NCBI GenBank assembly: GCA_030605795.1 | Contig: JAUWHR010000007.1 | Location: 1 to 63,495 of the forward strand | Reading direction: 5' to 3' | Source of the DNA: Anaerolineae bacterium | Lineage (GTDB): Bacteria; Chloroflexota; Anaerolineae; Anaerolineales; E44-bin32 | DNA: 63,495 nt | In this document: piece by piece, positions 1 to 9,902 of the stretch | How positions within the stretch are numbered: the stretch's first letter is position 1 | How the letters are laid out: every line of letters begins with the position of its first letter | Program-made: the position numbers and the translations under genes | The notes under the pieces: generated by a model | What the model was told of the DNA's origin: nothing | Databases searched by the model: none | The model's input: only the letters and a program-made list of their open reading frames with translations

Positions 1-264
1 TTCACCCCCGAGTTCAAAGCCAAGGTTGTGCTTGAAATCCTAATTGAAGACAAAAGCATGGCCCAAGCGAGCCGGAAATATGGGATCAAGGATTCGGTTC
101 TGTCTCGCTGGAAGCAGGAATTTATAAAATGCTCTCCAAAGGTATTCGAACGAGGCACTTCACGAGACGATCGGGATGAGCGTATCGCCGAACTGGAGCG
201 CATGGTCGGTCGCCTGGCCATGGAGTTGGAGATGTCAAAAAAAGTCTCCAATCACTTGCGTTGA
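1..264 (+). CDS. IS3-family transposase OrfA (HTH), 5' partial
   Basis: The frame is open from base 1 and reads F-T-P-E-F-K-A-K-V-V, the normal opening of IS3 OrfA proteins after a few missing residues. The true start is therefore outside the window and the GTG at 28 is internal. It holds a helix-turn-helix (ARKYGIKDSVLSRWKQEF) and a C-terminal leucine-zipper-like helix (ERMVGRLAMELEM). A run of seven A bases near 238-244 lies just before the stop, the usual kind of site for the programmed -1 frameshift that makes the OrfAB transposase. The stop overlaps the TTG start of orfB (TTGA). Confidence 0.85.
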   Translation, partial: FTPEFKAKVVLEILIEDKSMAQASRKYGIKDSVLSRWKQEFIKCSPKVFERGTSRDDRDERIAELERMVGRLAMELEMSKKVSNHLR

Positions 265-1148
265 CCACGGATAAGAAGAGAGAATTAGTGTCTATGTTTC
301 ATGAGCAAGAGGGTTATCCCGTCGCCAGTCTATGTCGACAGTTGGACTTGTCACGTAGCAGTTACTACCATCAACTGGTAGAGAGGGACGAGAACGAACT
401 GCGGAAAGCTGTTGAAGCTGTGGCTGCTGAATATGTTACTTACGGAAGTCGGCGAGTGACTCAGGAGCTGCGGCGCCCACCACATGAGATGATTATCAAT
501 CGCAAGCGTATCCAGCGTTTGATGCGAGAGATGGGCCTTCAGCGTGTCCAGAAGCGCCGTAAACGACGCACCACGGACAGTCGACATGGATTTCCACGCT
601 ACCCCAATCTGGTGGCGGACCTAGAAGTGACCTATCCAGATCAAGTCTGGGTCAGCGACATCACCTACATACATCTACACAGAGGGTTTGTCTACTTGGC
701 GGTCATGATGGATGTGTTTACCCGGGCGATCCGAGGTTGGCATCTGAGCCGCTGGCTAGATCAATCACTAACCATGACTGCTTTGCAGCGAGCGTTGAGC
801 ACGCATGTGCCACACATCCATCACAGCGATCAAGGGGTTCAATATGCGGCGAATGACTACGTGGATTTGCTGAATAAGCACGAAGTTCTAATCAGCATGG
901 CGGCTAGGGGAGCTCCGGAAGAGAATCCGTACGCCGAACGGCTCATCCGTACTATCAAGGAAGAGGAGGTATATTTGTCTGATTACGAGAATTTTACTGA
1001 TGCAATATCCCAGATTGGACACTTCATTGACGAGGTGTATCAGATGAAACGAATCCATTCTTCTCTGGGATATCTGACTCCGATAGAGTTTGAGGAGTTA
1101 TATTGGCACTCTCAAGTAGAACAGATGTCTTCCCTAAAGATTGCTTGA
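261..1148 (+). CDS. IS3-family transposase OrfB (DDE integrase core)
   Basis: A 295-residue catalytic subunit with an N-terminal HTH_21-like region followed by an rve integrase core. The acidic triad is visible: Asp in VWVSDITYIH, Asp in HHSDQGVQYA, and Glu in NPYAERLIRTIKEEE. The start is a TTG overlapping the OrfA stop, so it is probably expressed by translational coupling and, through the A7 stretch upstream, as an OrfAB fusion. Length and spacing are normal for IS3 elements and no internal stop is present. It mobilises its own element by copy-out paste-in transposition (family knowledge). Confidence 0.92.
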   Translation: MTTDKKRELVSMFHEQEGYPVASLCRQLDLSRSSYYHQLVERDENELRKAVEAVAAEYVTYGSRRVTQELRRPPHEMIINRKRIQRLMREMGLQRVQKRRKRRTTDSRHGFPRYPNLVADLEVTYPDQVWVSDITYIHLHRGFVYLAVMMDVFTRAIRGWHLSRWLDQSLTMTALQRALSTHVPHIHHSDQGVQYAANDYVDLLNKHEVLISMAARGAPEENPYAERLIRTIKEEEVYLSDYENFTDAISQIGHFIDEVYQMKRIHSSLGYLTPIEFEELYWHSQVEQMSSLKIA

Positions 1149-1178
1149 AAACTGTCCAACTTAATGGGTCCACCGCCA

Positions 1179-1260
1179 CCCTCACCCCAACCCCTCTCCC
1201 TTTCAGGGAGAAGGGTGATGCAGTTCCCTCTCCCCAGCGGGGAGAGGGATAGGGTGAGGG
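1179..1260. repeat. Palindromic intergenic repeat (CCCTCACCC...GGGTGAGGG)
   Basis: An imperfect inverted repeat opens with CCCTCACCCCAACCCCTCTC and closes with GGGGAGAGGGATAGGGTGAG, with an inner CTCCCTTTCAGGGAG hairpin. This layout is common among dispersed intergenic repeats of many bacterial genomes. It abuts the inferred IS end. No other copy is seen in this window. Confidence 0.6.
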
Positions 1261-1567
1261 GGCAATCCTCTGATACGCTACTTTGACCCTCCCCCTAACG
1301 GCTGCCTAAACCTTCTTTTTTGACCGCAGCTCATATTTTGACTACACAATCACATCTCTTGATCTACGACTGAAAAAAGCAGACGCCAGCAGGAAAAGGG
1401 TTTCCTCACGCTTGAATCTTTTCCAGTGCAGTCATATCTGAGTGCACTGGAAAACTACCCTAGAGTAGCGGGGAGGGGTATATGTGGGGGTGCGGGCGCC
1501 GCCCCCCCCCCCCCAAAAAACCCGTCCCATCTCGCGGTTGACCTTTTTTCATCGGGATCATCTCTGT
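1261..1567. other. Intergenic region with a 14-C homopolymer
   Basis: No gene is seen. A run of 14 C bases (1502-1514 and neighbours) followed by six A bases lies about 110 bases before the uvrA start. It sits upstream of the likely promoter, so length change there would not shift a frame. Homopolymers of this kind are also common assembly or sequencing error sites. Confidence 0.5.
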
Positions 1568-1606
1568 TATAATAATTATTCGCGATTATCTATAGAACAA
1601 GTGTAC
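1568..1606 (+). promoter_or_regulatory. uvrA promoter -10 and probable LexA box
   Basis: A consensus -10 hexamer TATAAT lies at 1568-1573. A TTGACC lies upstream at 1538-1543, but its 24-base spacer is too long for a normal -35, so the -35 is unclear. GAACAAGTGTAC at 1595-1606 matches the Gram-positive type SOS box GAACNNNNGTTC at all but one fixed base. Its place just downstream of the -10 and upstream of a DNA repair gene fits LexA repression. The SOS role is an inference. Confidence 0.5.
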
Positions 1607-1624
1607 GAAAAAGGTTCAAATCCC

Positions 1625-4504
1625 ATGTCTCAAGATAAAATATTGGTTGTCGGGGCACGCGAACACAACCTGAAAAACCTCACCGTCGAGATCCCACGCA
1701 ACAAACTGGTTGTGATCTCAGGGATCTCCGGTTCTGGCAAATCCTCCCTGGCCTTCGATACCATATTCGCCGAAGGACAGAGGCGTTATGTCGAATCACT
1801 TTCCGCTTACGCCCGCCAGTTCCTCGGTCAACTCAACAAGCCAGATGTGGACTACATCGAGGGACTTTCCCCGGCTATCTCCATTAACCAACGTGGAGTA
1901 TCGCACAACCCACGCTCGACGGTTGGCACCGTCACTGAGGTCTACGACTATTTGCGGCTGTTGTTCGCTCGGGTCGGGCAGCCTCACTGCCCTATCTGCG
2001 GTCAGGAGGTCCTCCAGCAGTCGGCGCAGGAAATCGTTGACGCTATCGATGTTCTTCCCGTCGGCTCCCGCATCTTAATCCTAGCTCCGCTGGTGCGCGG
2101 TCGGAAAGGAACCCACCAGGCTGTGATCGACGAGGTTCGCAGCTCCGGCTTCGTACGGGTACGGGTTGATGGGAAGATGCGCTCAGTGGACGACGAGATA
2201 GAACTTGAGCGTTATAAGAAGCACGACATCGAGGCTGTCGTCGATCGGTTGATTGTGGGCCACGAAACGAGCGAGGAGATGGATGCGTTCCTCTCCCGTT
2301 TGACCGATTCAGTCGAGACCGCCCTGCGCTGGGGCAACGGTACGATACTCGTCGCCGATCTGAGCTCTGACCCGCCCAGGGACATTCCCTTCTCCGAACA
2401 TCTCGCTTGCCCCGTACACGGCACCACCCTGGCAGAAATCGAGCCCCGTACGTTCTCATTCAATACCCCCCAAGGCGCCTGCCCTGAATGCCAGGGTTTG
2501 GGCAGCAAACTAGAGATCGATCCTGATCGTCTTATCCCCGACCGCTCCATCTCTCTATCGGAGGGGGCGGTGTTCGCCATGGAATGGTCCACCCAGAACC
2601 GGGAACGACATAGCTATTATTGGCAGATGGTTGAAGCTGTCGCCAAACATTACAGCATCGACCTCGAAACCCCGGTGGTCGAAATCCCTGAGGAGGATTT
2701 GAAACTGATCTTGTATGGGACAAACGGCCAGGAAATCCCGGTGCACTACATCAGCCGAGACGGTAGAGAGGCCACTTATCGCACACCATTCGAGGGGATC
2801 GTTGGAAATCTGGAACGACGCTACCAGGAGACCCAATCAGACTACATACGCAGCAAGATCCAAGAGTTCATGTCCAGGCGACCGTGTCCGGCCTGCCGTG
2901 GTCAGCGCCTTCGTCCGGAGGCGTTGGCGGTCACCATCGACGGGCTGAACATAATCGAGGTCACCCATTGGCCAGTGCTGCGAACCCTCAATTGGGTGCG
3001 CCGGCTGCACAGCGTCGACGGTCCGCTCAACGCTCGCGATCAGACAATTGCCGATCGAGTATTGAAGGAGATCAGCGATCGTCTTGGTTTCCTGGTAGAT
3101 GTTGGCTTGGACTACTTGACGCTTGACCGAACAGCCAGAACGCTAGCCGGAGGGGAAGCCCAACGCATTCGCCTGGCGACTCAGATCGGCTCGCGCCTGA
3201 TGGGTGTGCTTTACGTACTCGACGAGCCCTCCATCGGACTGCACCCGCGGGATAACGCCCGTCTGATTCATACGCTAGAGAACATGCGTGATCTGGGAAA
3301 CACTGTTCTTATAGTCGAACACGACGAGGCTACTATCCGCGCGGCTGATTGGGTCATCGACCTCGGTCCCGGCGCAGGGGAGGCTGGCGGTTATGTCGTG
3401 GCCGAGGGAACCGTAGAAAAAGTGACCCGCAATCGTCAATCAATCACCGGACGTTTCCTGGCCGGTAAACTGCGCCTTGAAACGCCGGAACAACGCCGTC
3501 CCGGCAACGGCAAGTATCTGACTGTGATTGGAGCACGTGAAAACAACCTCAAGGATCTCACGGTGCGTATCCCCCTGGGGTCATTCGTTTGCATCACCGG
3601 CGTCTCTGGCTCAGGCAAGTCTTCGTTAATGGTCGAGGTGCTCCACAAAGCGCTAGCACGGCAACTTCATGGCGCACGGCAACAACCTGGGGCACACGAG
3701 CGGTTGGAGGGCGTCGAGCACCTCGACAAAGTCATTAATATCGACCAAAGTCCCCTCGGTCGCACCCCACGTTCCAACCCCGGTACTTACACTGGCCTCT
3801 TCGATCACATTCGGGCTCTATACGCTGAACTTCCAGAGTCGAAAGTGCGCGGCTACAAACCAGGGCGCTTCTCCTTCAATGTCCACGGTGGTCGCTGCGA
3901 GGCCTGCCAGGGACAGGGACAATTGCGCATCGAGATGCAGTTTCTTCCTGATGTGTATGTTCCCTGTGAGGTTTGCCAGAGAGCGCGTTACAATCGGGAG
4001 ACGTTACAGGTGCATTTCAAGGACAAGACCATCGCCGATGTGCTCGACACCAGCATCGATGAGGCGAGCGAGTTCTTCGCTGCTTTCCCGACCATGATGC
4101 GCAAGTTGAAAACCTTACAGGATGTTGGCCTGGGCTATCTGAAGATCGGCCAGCCAGCTCCTACACTTTCCGGCGGCGAAGCCCAGCGGGTAAAGCTCTC
4201 GCGCGAATTGTCGCGGCGCAGCAACGGCCATACACTATACGTCCTGGATGAACCTTCTGTCGGGTTGCACGCGGCCGACGTCTACAAGTTGATCGATGTA
4301 CTTCAGCGACTGGTCGATCAGGATAATACGGTACTGATCATTGAGCATCATCCCGACATCATCAAAGTAGCCGATTGGGTAATCGATCTCGGTCCCGAGG
4401 GCGGCGATAGTGGGGGGGAGTTGGTTGCCGAGGGTACCCCGGAGGATATCTGCCAAGTGCCAGAATCCTATACCGGACAGTACCTCAAACCCCATTTGGG
4501 CTGA
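1625..4504 (+). CDS. uvrA: Excinuclease ABC subunit A
   Basis: UvrA is the ATP-dependent damage sensor of nucleotide excision repair, loading UvrB at lesions. The 959-residue protein has two ABC modules: Walker A ISGSGKSS near residue 38 and VSGSGKSS in the second half, signatures [12 protein letters not shown] and [13 protein letters not shown], and Walker B motifs [10 protein letters not shown] and [10 protein letters not shown]. Zinc-binding CxxC pairs are present (CPICG, CPECQG, CPACRG, CEACQG, CEVC). The ATG at 1625 is chosen because the conserved start of the family ([14 protein letters not shown]) follows at once; the frame is open further upstream, but that part reads through the poly-C region and is not UvrA-like. 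A LexA-like site precedes it. Confidence 0.97.
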   Translation: MSQDKILVVGAREHNLKNLTVEIPRNKLVVISGISGSGKSSLAFDTIFAEGQRRYVESLSAYARQFLGQLNKPDVDYIEGLSPAISINQRGVSHNPRSTVGTVTEVYDYLRLLFARVGQPHCPICGQEVLQQSAQEIVDAIDVLPVGSRILILAPLVRGRKGTHQAVIDEVRSSGFVRVRVDGKMRSVDDEIELERYKKHDIEAVVDRLIVGHETSEEMDAFLSRLTDSVETALRWGNGTILVADLSSDPPRDIPFSEHLACPVHGTTLAEIEPRTFSFNTPQGACPECQGLGSKLEIDPDRLIPDRSISLSEGAVFAMEWSTQNRERHSYYWQMVEAVAKHYSIDLETPVVEIPEEDLKLILYGTNGQEIPVHYISRDGREATYRTPFEGIVGNLERRYQETQSDYIRSKIQEFMSRRPCPACRGQRLRPEALAVTIDGLNIIEVTHWPVLRTLNWVRRLHSVDGPLNARDQTIADRVLKEISDRLGFLVDVGLDYLTLDRTARTLAGGEAQRIRLATQIGSRLMGVLYVLDEPSIGLHPRDNARLIHTLENMRDLGNTVLIVEHDEATIRAADWVIDLGPGAGEAGGYVVAEGTVEKVTRNRQSITGRFLAGKLRLETPEQRRPGNGKYLTVIGARENNLKDLTVRIPLGSFVCITGVSGSGKSSLMVEVLHKALARQLHGARQQPGAHERLEGVEHLDKVINIDQSPLGRTPRSNPGTYTGLFDHIRALYAELPESKVRGYKPGRFSFNVHGGRCEACQGQGQLRIEMQFLPDVYVPCEVCQRARYNRETLQVHFKDKTIADVLDTSIDEASEFFAAFPTMMRKLKTLQDVGLGYLKIGQPAPTLSGGEAQRVKLSRELSRRSNGHTLYVLDEPSVGLHAADVYKLIDVLQRLVDQDNTVLIIEHHPDIIKVADWVIDLGPEGGDSGGELVAEGTPEDICQVPESYTGQYLKPHLG

Positions 4505-4535
4505 GCACAGGATTGTTGACCCAACAAAGAGACAA

Positions 4536-5777
4536 CTAAGGCATTGCGGACTCGATGAGCCCCCACAGAATGACCGTGCCATCATCAGAACTGGATGCGA
4601 TCATACTGCCATCCGGGGAAAAGGCGACGCTGTTCACCTCATCCTCATGGCCTTCTAGCGTATGAAGCAATTCGCCATCGCTGACATTCCATAATCGTAC
4701 CTTCTGATCTCTCGAACCCGATACCAGGAGCGTGCCATCGGGCGAAAACGCGACGCTGTTCACCCTATAGGTATGACCTTCGAAAGTTTGTAATCTTCCC
4801 CCATTGTCAGCCTCGATCAGCCAAAAGACCGGACTGCCTTCGAACGCGATCGCCAACGTCGAGCCGTCAGCCGAGTAGACCAAATCGCGAACCCGGATAT
4901 TATGACCTCGTATAAGCTGAGGGGCGATATTTTCTTCCACCGGCCACAAGTACAGCGAGCCGCCACAGCACGGCCGACTCTCTCCGGTCGCCAAATGTGA
5001 CCCATCCGGTGAGAAGGCCAAGCCCCAGGACGAAACCGTTCCGCTCCACCTAGCAACGCATTTCGGTTGGGCTAATGTCCTCCACAAGATACCTGACCTG
5101 GTCTGGCGAAGTTGCACAAAACATTGATGGTCGGCTGCAGCGAAAAGAGAGCCATCAGGAGAGAAGGTAACCTCAAGCACCCTTCCCATGAACGAGCTGC
5201 TGATCGTCCTGATCAGCGTGCCGTCGCTGACCTGCCATATACGAACAGTGCGGTCATTCGACCCCGATACAAGCAGATTACCATCAGGCGAAAACGCAAC
5301 GCTTAGGACATAGTCTGTATGATCCTCCAGGACGTAAAGCAGGCTACCGTCGCCAACTAACCATAAACGAATTGTCCCATCAGTTGAGCTCGAGGCTACC
5401 GACTCGCCACCTGGCGAGAAAGCCAAATCGGTCACATCACCCGTGTGTCCAACCAGAGTGCGTAGTGAAACCACATTTGTAATGTTGTCCAACCCGATAG
5501 CGTCCGGCGTACTGGTCGGAGTGAGGGTAGCCGAAGGGACAACTGTCTTAGTCTCGGTCGGAATTGGAGGAACAGTCGGTGAGGGCTTAGCTCCGATCGT
5601 AGGAACGGTGTCAGCCGACGGCGACAACACCCCACTCTGCGCCACAGGTCTGGCACAAGAAGTTACTAGCAGTGTCATCAGAAGGAAGAAGACCCAATTT
5701 CTACGGTTGGGCCACTCATTCGTCTCTTGCCCACGATGGATTGTTAGATATTTAAAGGCAGATCTTTTCAAACGCAT
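4536..5777 (-). CDS. WD40 seven-bladed propeller lipoprotein
   Basis: A 413-residue secreted lipoprotein. The ATG at 5777 is preferred over one at 5840 because GGAGAA stands seven bases before it. The N terminus has a hydrophobic stretch ending in the lipobox LVTSC, then a Thr/Pro-rich linker, then seven WD40 repeats recognisable by AFSPDG and trailing VRLW/IRLW motifs. Seven repeats make one closed beta-propeller. The fourth repeat carries an unusual insertion with Cys pairs (ESRPCCGG). It is the last gene of the ECF-sigma/MacAB-like operon. A protein-binding scaffold on the outer face of the membrane is likely; the partner is unknown. Confidence 0.85.
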   Translation of the reverse strand: MRLKRSAFKYLTIHRGQETNEWPNRRNWVFFLLMTLLVTSCARPVAQSGVLSPSADTVPTIGAKPSPTVPPIPTETKTVVPSATLTPTSTPDAIGLDNITNVVSLRTLVGHTGDVTDLAFSPGGESVASSSTDGTIRLWLVGDGSLLYVLEDHTDYVLSVAFSPDGNLLVSGSNDRTVRIWQVSDGTLIRTISSSFMGRVLEVTFSPDGSLFAAADHQCFVQLRQTRSGILWRTLAQPKCVARWSGTVSSWGLAFSPDGSHLATGESRPCCGGSLYLWPVEENIAPQLIRGHNIRVRDLVYSADGSTLAIAFEGSPVFWLIEADNGGRLQTFEGHTYRVNSVAFSPDGTLLVSGSRDQKVRLWNVSDGELLHTLEGHEDEVNSVAFSPDGSMIASSSDDGTVILWGLIESAMP

Positions 5778-5840
5778 GAATTTCTCCAATTTAATGATGA
5801 TTGGTAAGGCAGAGTTGCCAAACCGAGGTTCTGGCAACAT

Positions 5841-7067
5841 TCATTCATACCGCAGCGCCTCCACCGGCTCCAGGTCTGCCGCGCGTTTGGCGGGATAGAG
5901 ACCGAAGAACAACCCGACAGCGGTGGAGAAGAGCGTCGCCAGAAGTACAGCGTCCAGGCCGATGGTGGGATATAAATCCGCGTCCGAGGCGGCTGCGATA
6001 GCTCCTACCAGTTGGGAAAGACCCCAGCCGAGGGCGATCCCAATCAGTCCCCCCATCATGCTCAACAATGCTGACTCAGTAAGGAATTGGAGCATGATGT
6101 CTCGCTTACGGGCGCCAACCGCCTTGCGTAAGCCAATCTCACGTGTACGCTCGGTCACTGAAACCAGCATGATATTCATGATGCCAATCCCACCCACAAG
6201 GAGCGATATTCCGGCGATTCCCCCCAGGAAAATAGTCAACACATTAGTGATACTGCGGGCGGTCTCAAGGAAGTCCTCCTGAGTGAAAATGGTGAAGTCA
6301 TCCTCTCCGATCGGCGTCCGATGCCGTGCGCGCAGGATCAAAGCGACCTCCTCGCTGGCTGATGTCACGCTCTCAGCACTGAGGGCCTGGACGAGGATCA
6401 CATCCACCGCGTCGCGTGATCGGCGCAGCAAGCGCGTTTGCGCGGTTGTCATCGGAATCAGCACCTCGTCATCTGGGTTTTGGAACCCGGCGCCCCCCTT
6501 GGGCATCTTCACCCCGATCACTCTGAATGGCTGTCCCTCGATACGAATTGTCTCGCCAACTACCCCCCCTACGCGACCGAAGAGCACCTCGGCCACATCC
6601 GGTCCCAGGATAGCTACCGCTGACCGGCCCAGCATGTGGATATCGCTGATAAATTCACCCTCTAGCAGTTCAACATTACGCACTGCCTGATAATCTACTG
6701 TGACCCCAAGTCCTTGGGTGAAGGAACTCTCCCCAGCATAACCGACTTTTATCGTGCCCTGAATCATAGGAGCAACGCCGACCACCGAAGGCGCGGCGAA
6801 AGGATCGTCGATTGCCTGAGCATCCCCCAGAGTAAGCGGCTTAGGATTGCGAACTTCTTCGCTTACACTCCCTCGCATGATAAAAAGCAAGTTGGTTCCG
6901 ATATCGCTGATCGAGCCAGTGATCGTGTCCTGGGCGCCAGTACCAATCGCCAACATGGCGATCACCGACCCAACCCCGATCACGATCCCCAGTACGGTCA
7001 AGCCCGACCGAACTTTATTGCTCAAAAGGCTATCTAAGGCCTCAAGAATGTTCTGCCAAAGATTCAT
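5841..7067 (-). CDS. MacB-like ABC transporter permease (FtsX family)
   Basis: A 408-residue protein with the MacB topology. One membrane segment lies near residues 20-45 (GLTVLGIVIGVGSVIAMLA), then a large extracytoplasmic domain to about residue 270, then three C-terminal FtsX segments including GGIAGISLLVGGIGIMNIML and the cytoplasmic RTREIGLRKAVGARKRDI coupling region. It pairs with the separate ATPase encoded 71 bases upstream, unlike E. coli MacB where both parts are fused. Such transporters act as mechanotransmitters pushing lipoproteins, peptides or drugs through a partner adaptor. Substrate unknown. Confidence 0.9.
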   Translation of the reverse strand: MNLWQNILEALDSLLSNKVRSGLTVLGIVIGVGSVIAMLAIGTGAQDTITGSISDIGTNLLFIMRGSVSEEVRNPKPLTLGDAQAIDDPFAAPSVVGVAPMIQGTIKVGYAGESSFTQGLGVTVDYQAVRNVELLEGEFISDIHMLGRSAVAILGPDVAEVLFGRVGGVVGETIRIEGQPFRVIGVKMPKGGAGFQNPDDEVLIPMTTAQTRLLRRSRDAVDVILVQALSAESVTSASEEVALILRARHRTPIGEDDFTIFTQEDFLETARSITNVLTIFLGGIAGISLLVGGIGIMNIMLVSVTERTREIGLRKAVGARKRDIMLQFLTESALLSMMGGLIGIALGWGLSQLVGAIAAASDADLYPTIGLDAVLLATLFSTAVGLFFGLYPAKRAADLEPVEALRYE

Positions 7068-7138
7068 CGTCTCTCCTGGGATCAGGTATCTGAACTCTCA
7101 CTGGCAGTGCCTGATCCCTATTCCCTTATCCCTGATCC

Positions 7139-7813
7139 CTATCCTACTACCCGTCCATCCTTGAGCATGATCACCCGCTGTGTGTGGACTGCGATTTCCG
7201 GATCGTGGGTGACGAACACCAGCGTCGTTCCATGCTTCTCGTTCAGACCAAGCAGGATATTCATCACTTCCTCGCCTGACTTCGAGTCCAGGTTCCCCGT
7301 CGGCTCATCGGCCAGAATGATCGATGGGTTATTGACCAGCGCCCGAGCGATCGCTACCCGCTGCTGCTCCCCACCTGATAGCTCATTTGGTCGATGACGG
7401 ATTCGGTCACCCAGACCTACTGCCTTCAGTGCCTCGATGGCTCGCTTTCGCCGACCATTGGTCACCCCCGCGTACCTCATGGGAAGTTCTACATTCGCCA
7501 AGGCAGTCTGCCGGCCGAGCAGGTTGAACGTCTGAAACACGAATCCCACCATTCGATTGCGGATCTCCGCCAGTTGATCGTCGCTTAGATCGTATATCAG
7601 TTGTCCCTTCAAGCGGTAGGTGCCATTTGTTGGACGGTCAAGACAGCCAATGATGTTCATCAAGGTGCTCTTGCCTGAACCCGAGGGTCCCATGATGGAG
7701 ATTACCTCCCCGGGCGCAACGCTTAGCGATACACCTCGCAAAGCATGCACCTCTACCTCTCCCATGAGATAGACCTTGGTCAGATCCTCAGCCTCAATTA
7801 ACCATTCACTCAT
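7139..7813 (-). CDS. MacB/LolD-type ABC transporter ATPase
   Basis: A 224-residue ATPase typical of the MacB/LolD/FtsE group. Walker A is GPSGSGKST near residue 40, the signature is [15 protein letters not shown], Walker B is [12 protein letters not shown], and the H-loop is VFVTHD. It starts two bases after the stop of the upstream adaptor gene and is followed by the permease gene, so the three form a tripartite-like exporter. It is cytoplasmic and powers the permease. No substrate can be inferred from sequence. Confidence 0.93.
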   Translation of the reverse strand: MSEWLIEAEDLTKVYLMGEVEVHALRGVSLSVAPGEVISIMGPSGSGKSTLMNIIGCLDRPTNGTYRLKGQLIYDLSDDQLAEIRNRMVGFVFQTFNLLGRQTALANVELPMRYAGVTNGRRKRAIEALKAVGLGDRIRHRPNELSGGEQQRVAIARALVNNPSIILADEPTGNLDSKSGEEVMNILLGLNEKHGTTLVFVTHDPEIAVHTQRVIMLKDGRVVG

Positions 7814-7815
7814 GG

Positions 7816-9222
7816 TCAGTGCCCCATAAAGCCTGGTCTTCCGGTCATGTCGAACACCGCCGGCGGGTTGAGCACGATCAGGTCGCCCTCCCTCAGCACG
7901 CTTTCGATCACCTCACTGTGCGTCTCGGAGGAGACGCCTAACCTGACCTTCACCGGCGTGAGCATCCCTTCCCGCAGCACATATACCACCCGCTCGCCAT
8001 CTTGCACTCGCACCGCTCGATTGGGAACCAGCAACACATCCTCGATCTGGTCTACGACGATGTTAACTGCTGCCGTCATTCCCGGCTTGATCGCTTCATC
8101 AAGATCATGTAACTCGACGACTACCTTGAAATTGACCACCCCCTGGACGATCATGCCAGTCAGACCAATCTCGACCACTTCGCCTTGGTATGTGTGGTCG
8201 AGCACCGCGTCAAAGTTTAACGTCACCGGCTGCCCAAGTTGGACGCGGTTAACATCGATCTCTGAGACCTCTACATCCACCAGCAGACGAGATAGGTCCG
8301 CCAATCCAAACGCCAACGTTCCTGAATTAACCTGATCCCCCGGTTTGATCTCTACCGAGGTGATCGTCCCGGCGAATGGCGCAGCGATCCTGGATAACCT
8401 AATGTTTGCCTCTGCCGCAGCAATGCGCGACTCAGCCGCGGCAATATCATCTGGATCAGGTCCTTCCTTCAGCCGCTCCCACTCCCGCTCAGCGTCTGCC
8501 AGTTGCGCCTCAGCCAAGGCCACATCGGCGTCGAGTAAAGCTTGCTCCGTCTCCGTAGGATGGCCGGTATACCAGTTCAGATTCCTTAGGGTCGAATCGC
8601 GGTTCCTACGTGCAGAAGCAAGTTTGGAGAGAGCCAAGGCGCGCGAAGGGTCATCCTCTGGACGCCCGGAGATACTGTCATATTCCGCTTGCGCGCGATC
8701 TACCCCATCCTCGGCCAAGATCAGGTTAGCTCGTGCCGCGTCCAGGGTATCCTGACTCGCTCGATTGCCCTGTTGTCGCACGGTGAGAATGTAATTAGCA
8801 TCTTTCAGAGCATCCTGAGCCTGAGCTAGCGCTATCTGAGCCATGGCGCGAGCTTGCTCAGAGTACAAAAGGTCGTCGAGCGCCTGTTGAGCTGATACCA
8901 GATCTGTCTGGGCCATGATGACCTGAGCTGAAAGCGAGGTTTGTTCTAGGCTGGCTAGCATATCACCATCATCCACATAATCGCCCAGTGCGATATTCAC
9001 CACCTCGACCGTGCCGCTCGTCTGGAATGTCAGCACCGCGGATTGGTTGGCGCGCACTGTTCCAGTCGCCCCAACCGTTGCCGTAAGCGCCCCAGTGGCA
9101 GCCACCACCGTCTGTAGGTCAGATATCGAGCTTTCCTGTTGAGATTGGCGATACGCCTGAATGGCAAAGTAGCCGCCTACGAGAACTACAATTACAATCG
9201 GGATCACGAACCAACGTTTCAT
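7816..9222 (-). CDS. HlyD/MacA-type membrane fusion (adaptor) protein
   Basis: A 468-residue adaptor with an N-terminal anchor ([19 protein letters not shown]), a lipoyl-like half ([20 protein letters not shown]), a long Ala/Glu-rich alpha-hairpin at about residues 105-265, and the returning lipoyl half ([20 protein letters not shown]), then beta-barrel and membrane-proximal domains. The order is that of RND/MacA adaptors. Gaps of only two bases to both neighbours show operonic expression with the ATPase and permease. In a monoderm-like Chloroflexota cell it would sit on the outer face of the membrane, with no outer-membrane channel required. Substrate unknown. Confidence 0.9.
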   Translation of the reverse strand: MKRWFVIPIVIVVLVGGYFAIQAYRQSQQESSISDLQTVVAATGALTATVGATGTVRANQSAVLTFQTSGTVEVVNIALGDYVDDGDMLASLEQTSLSAQVIMAQTDLVSAQQALDDLLYSEQARAMAQIALAQAQDALKDANYILTVRQQGNRASQDTLDAARANLILAEDGVDRAQAEYDSISGRPEDDPSRALALSKLASARRNRDSTLRNLNWYTGHPTETEQALLDADVALAEAQLADAEREWERLKEGPDPDDIAAAESRIAAAEANIRLSRIAAPFAGTITSVEIKPGDQVNSGTLAFGLADLSRLLVDVEVSEIDVNRVQLGQPVTLNFDAVLDHTYQGEVVEIGLTGMIVQGVVNFKVVVELHDLDEAIKPGMTAAVNIVVDQIEDVLLVPNRAVRVQDGERVVYVLREGMLTPVKVRLGVSSETHSEVIESVLREGDLIVLNPPAVFDMTGRPGFMGH

Positions 9223-9224
9223 GT

Positions 9225-9902
9225 TTACGAATCCTCCATCAAAGGCAGTAATGACCAGGGTTTACCACTCCCCAGGCGTGTGGCGACTGCCACACCCACT
9301 CCGGTGAGCCATAGCAAGACTAAGACAAACCAGCCAAAGAACGGAATGCGGGTGATAGCGTAGATGATCGATGTCCCCAGTGCAAGGGACATAAGTGGCG
9401 ATCCTTCTGACCATCCAGCCTGGGAGAGCAATACCCGACCAAGCTGGTAGGTGAGAGCCACCACCCCACCCAGGGATGCGAGGAAGAAAAACATCGCCAA
9501 GATTATCAGCAGAGGCATGGTGTGCAACGCCAATATTGAGAGCAACCCTACCACTGCCAGGACAATTGCCAGCAGGATTCCAACTACCAAATATCTCAAC
9601 AATTGGCGCCATCCAACCGCTATCGCGTGCGCCATGTGGTGCACCCGACACGGAACGAGATAGAGCACCAACACCCCGGCCACAAATTGGGTTACCAAAC
9701 CAGCTAGCAACACAGCAAAATTAACCCGTATGCCAGCATCCTGAACCAGAGCAAGACGCCAAGCGCGATGTGGGGTTCGAACCATACTCATTGATCCCAA
9801 CGGACGGCTCCACCAAGTTAAATCACTGAGAAGCACCGAGACGAACATGATTAACGCCGCTGCCAGGGCAATGATAACAACCATCATACGCCATCGCTTC
9901 AT
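9225..9902 (-). CDS. Polytopic membrane protein of the ECF-MacAB operon
   Basis: A 225-residue protein of no family I can name. It has an N-terminal hydrophobic segment (VVIIALAAALIMFVSVLL), a short extracytoplasmic stretch, and about five further membrane helices, including VVGILLAIVLAVVGLL and a C-terminal pair near WFVLVLLWLTGVGVAVA. Its start overlaps the stop of the anti-sigma-like gene by four bases (ATGA) and its stop is two bases from the adaptor start, so it belongs to the same transcript. Its position between regulator and transporter suggests a role in sensing or in the transporter complex. This is inference only. Confidence 0.75.
   Translation of the reverse strand: MKRWRMMVVIIALAAALIMFVSVLLSDLTWWSRPLGSMSMVRTPHRAWRLALVQDAGIRVNFAVLLAGLVTQFVAGVLVLYLVPCRVHHMAHAIAVGWRQLLRYLVVGILLAIVLAVVGLLSILALHTMPLLIILAMFFFLASLGGVVALTYQLGRVLLSQAGWSEGSPLMSLALGTSIIYAITRIPFFGWFVLVLLWLTGVGVAVATRLGSGKPWSLLPLMEDS

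Larger units (their letters stand above)
1..1178 (+). mobile_element. IS3-family insertion sequence, left end cut by window
   Basis: Two consecutive overlapping frames encode an HTH protein and a DDE transposase in the orfA/orfB layout of the IS3 family. The left terminus lies outside the window. The right terminus is inferred at about 1178: after the orfB stop (1146-1148) comes a GTCCAACTTAATGGGTCCA segment ending in CCGCCA, and IS3 elements end in CA. The next base begins an unrelated palindromic repeat. Both frames are intact over the visible part, so the copy may be active. The end position is an inference because the matching left inverted repeat cannot be seen. Confidence 0.85.

Noticed and set aside
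1502-1515. Poly-C tract as a phase-variation switch for uvrA
   Set aside because: It is upstream of the likely promoter and outside the chosen coding frame, so a change in length would not alter the protein.
1612-1623. GGTTCAAATCCC resembling a tRNA T-loop before uvrA
   Set aside because: No T-stem complement, acceptor stem or anticodon arm can be built around it. It lies in the uvrA leader.
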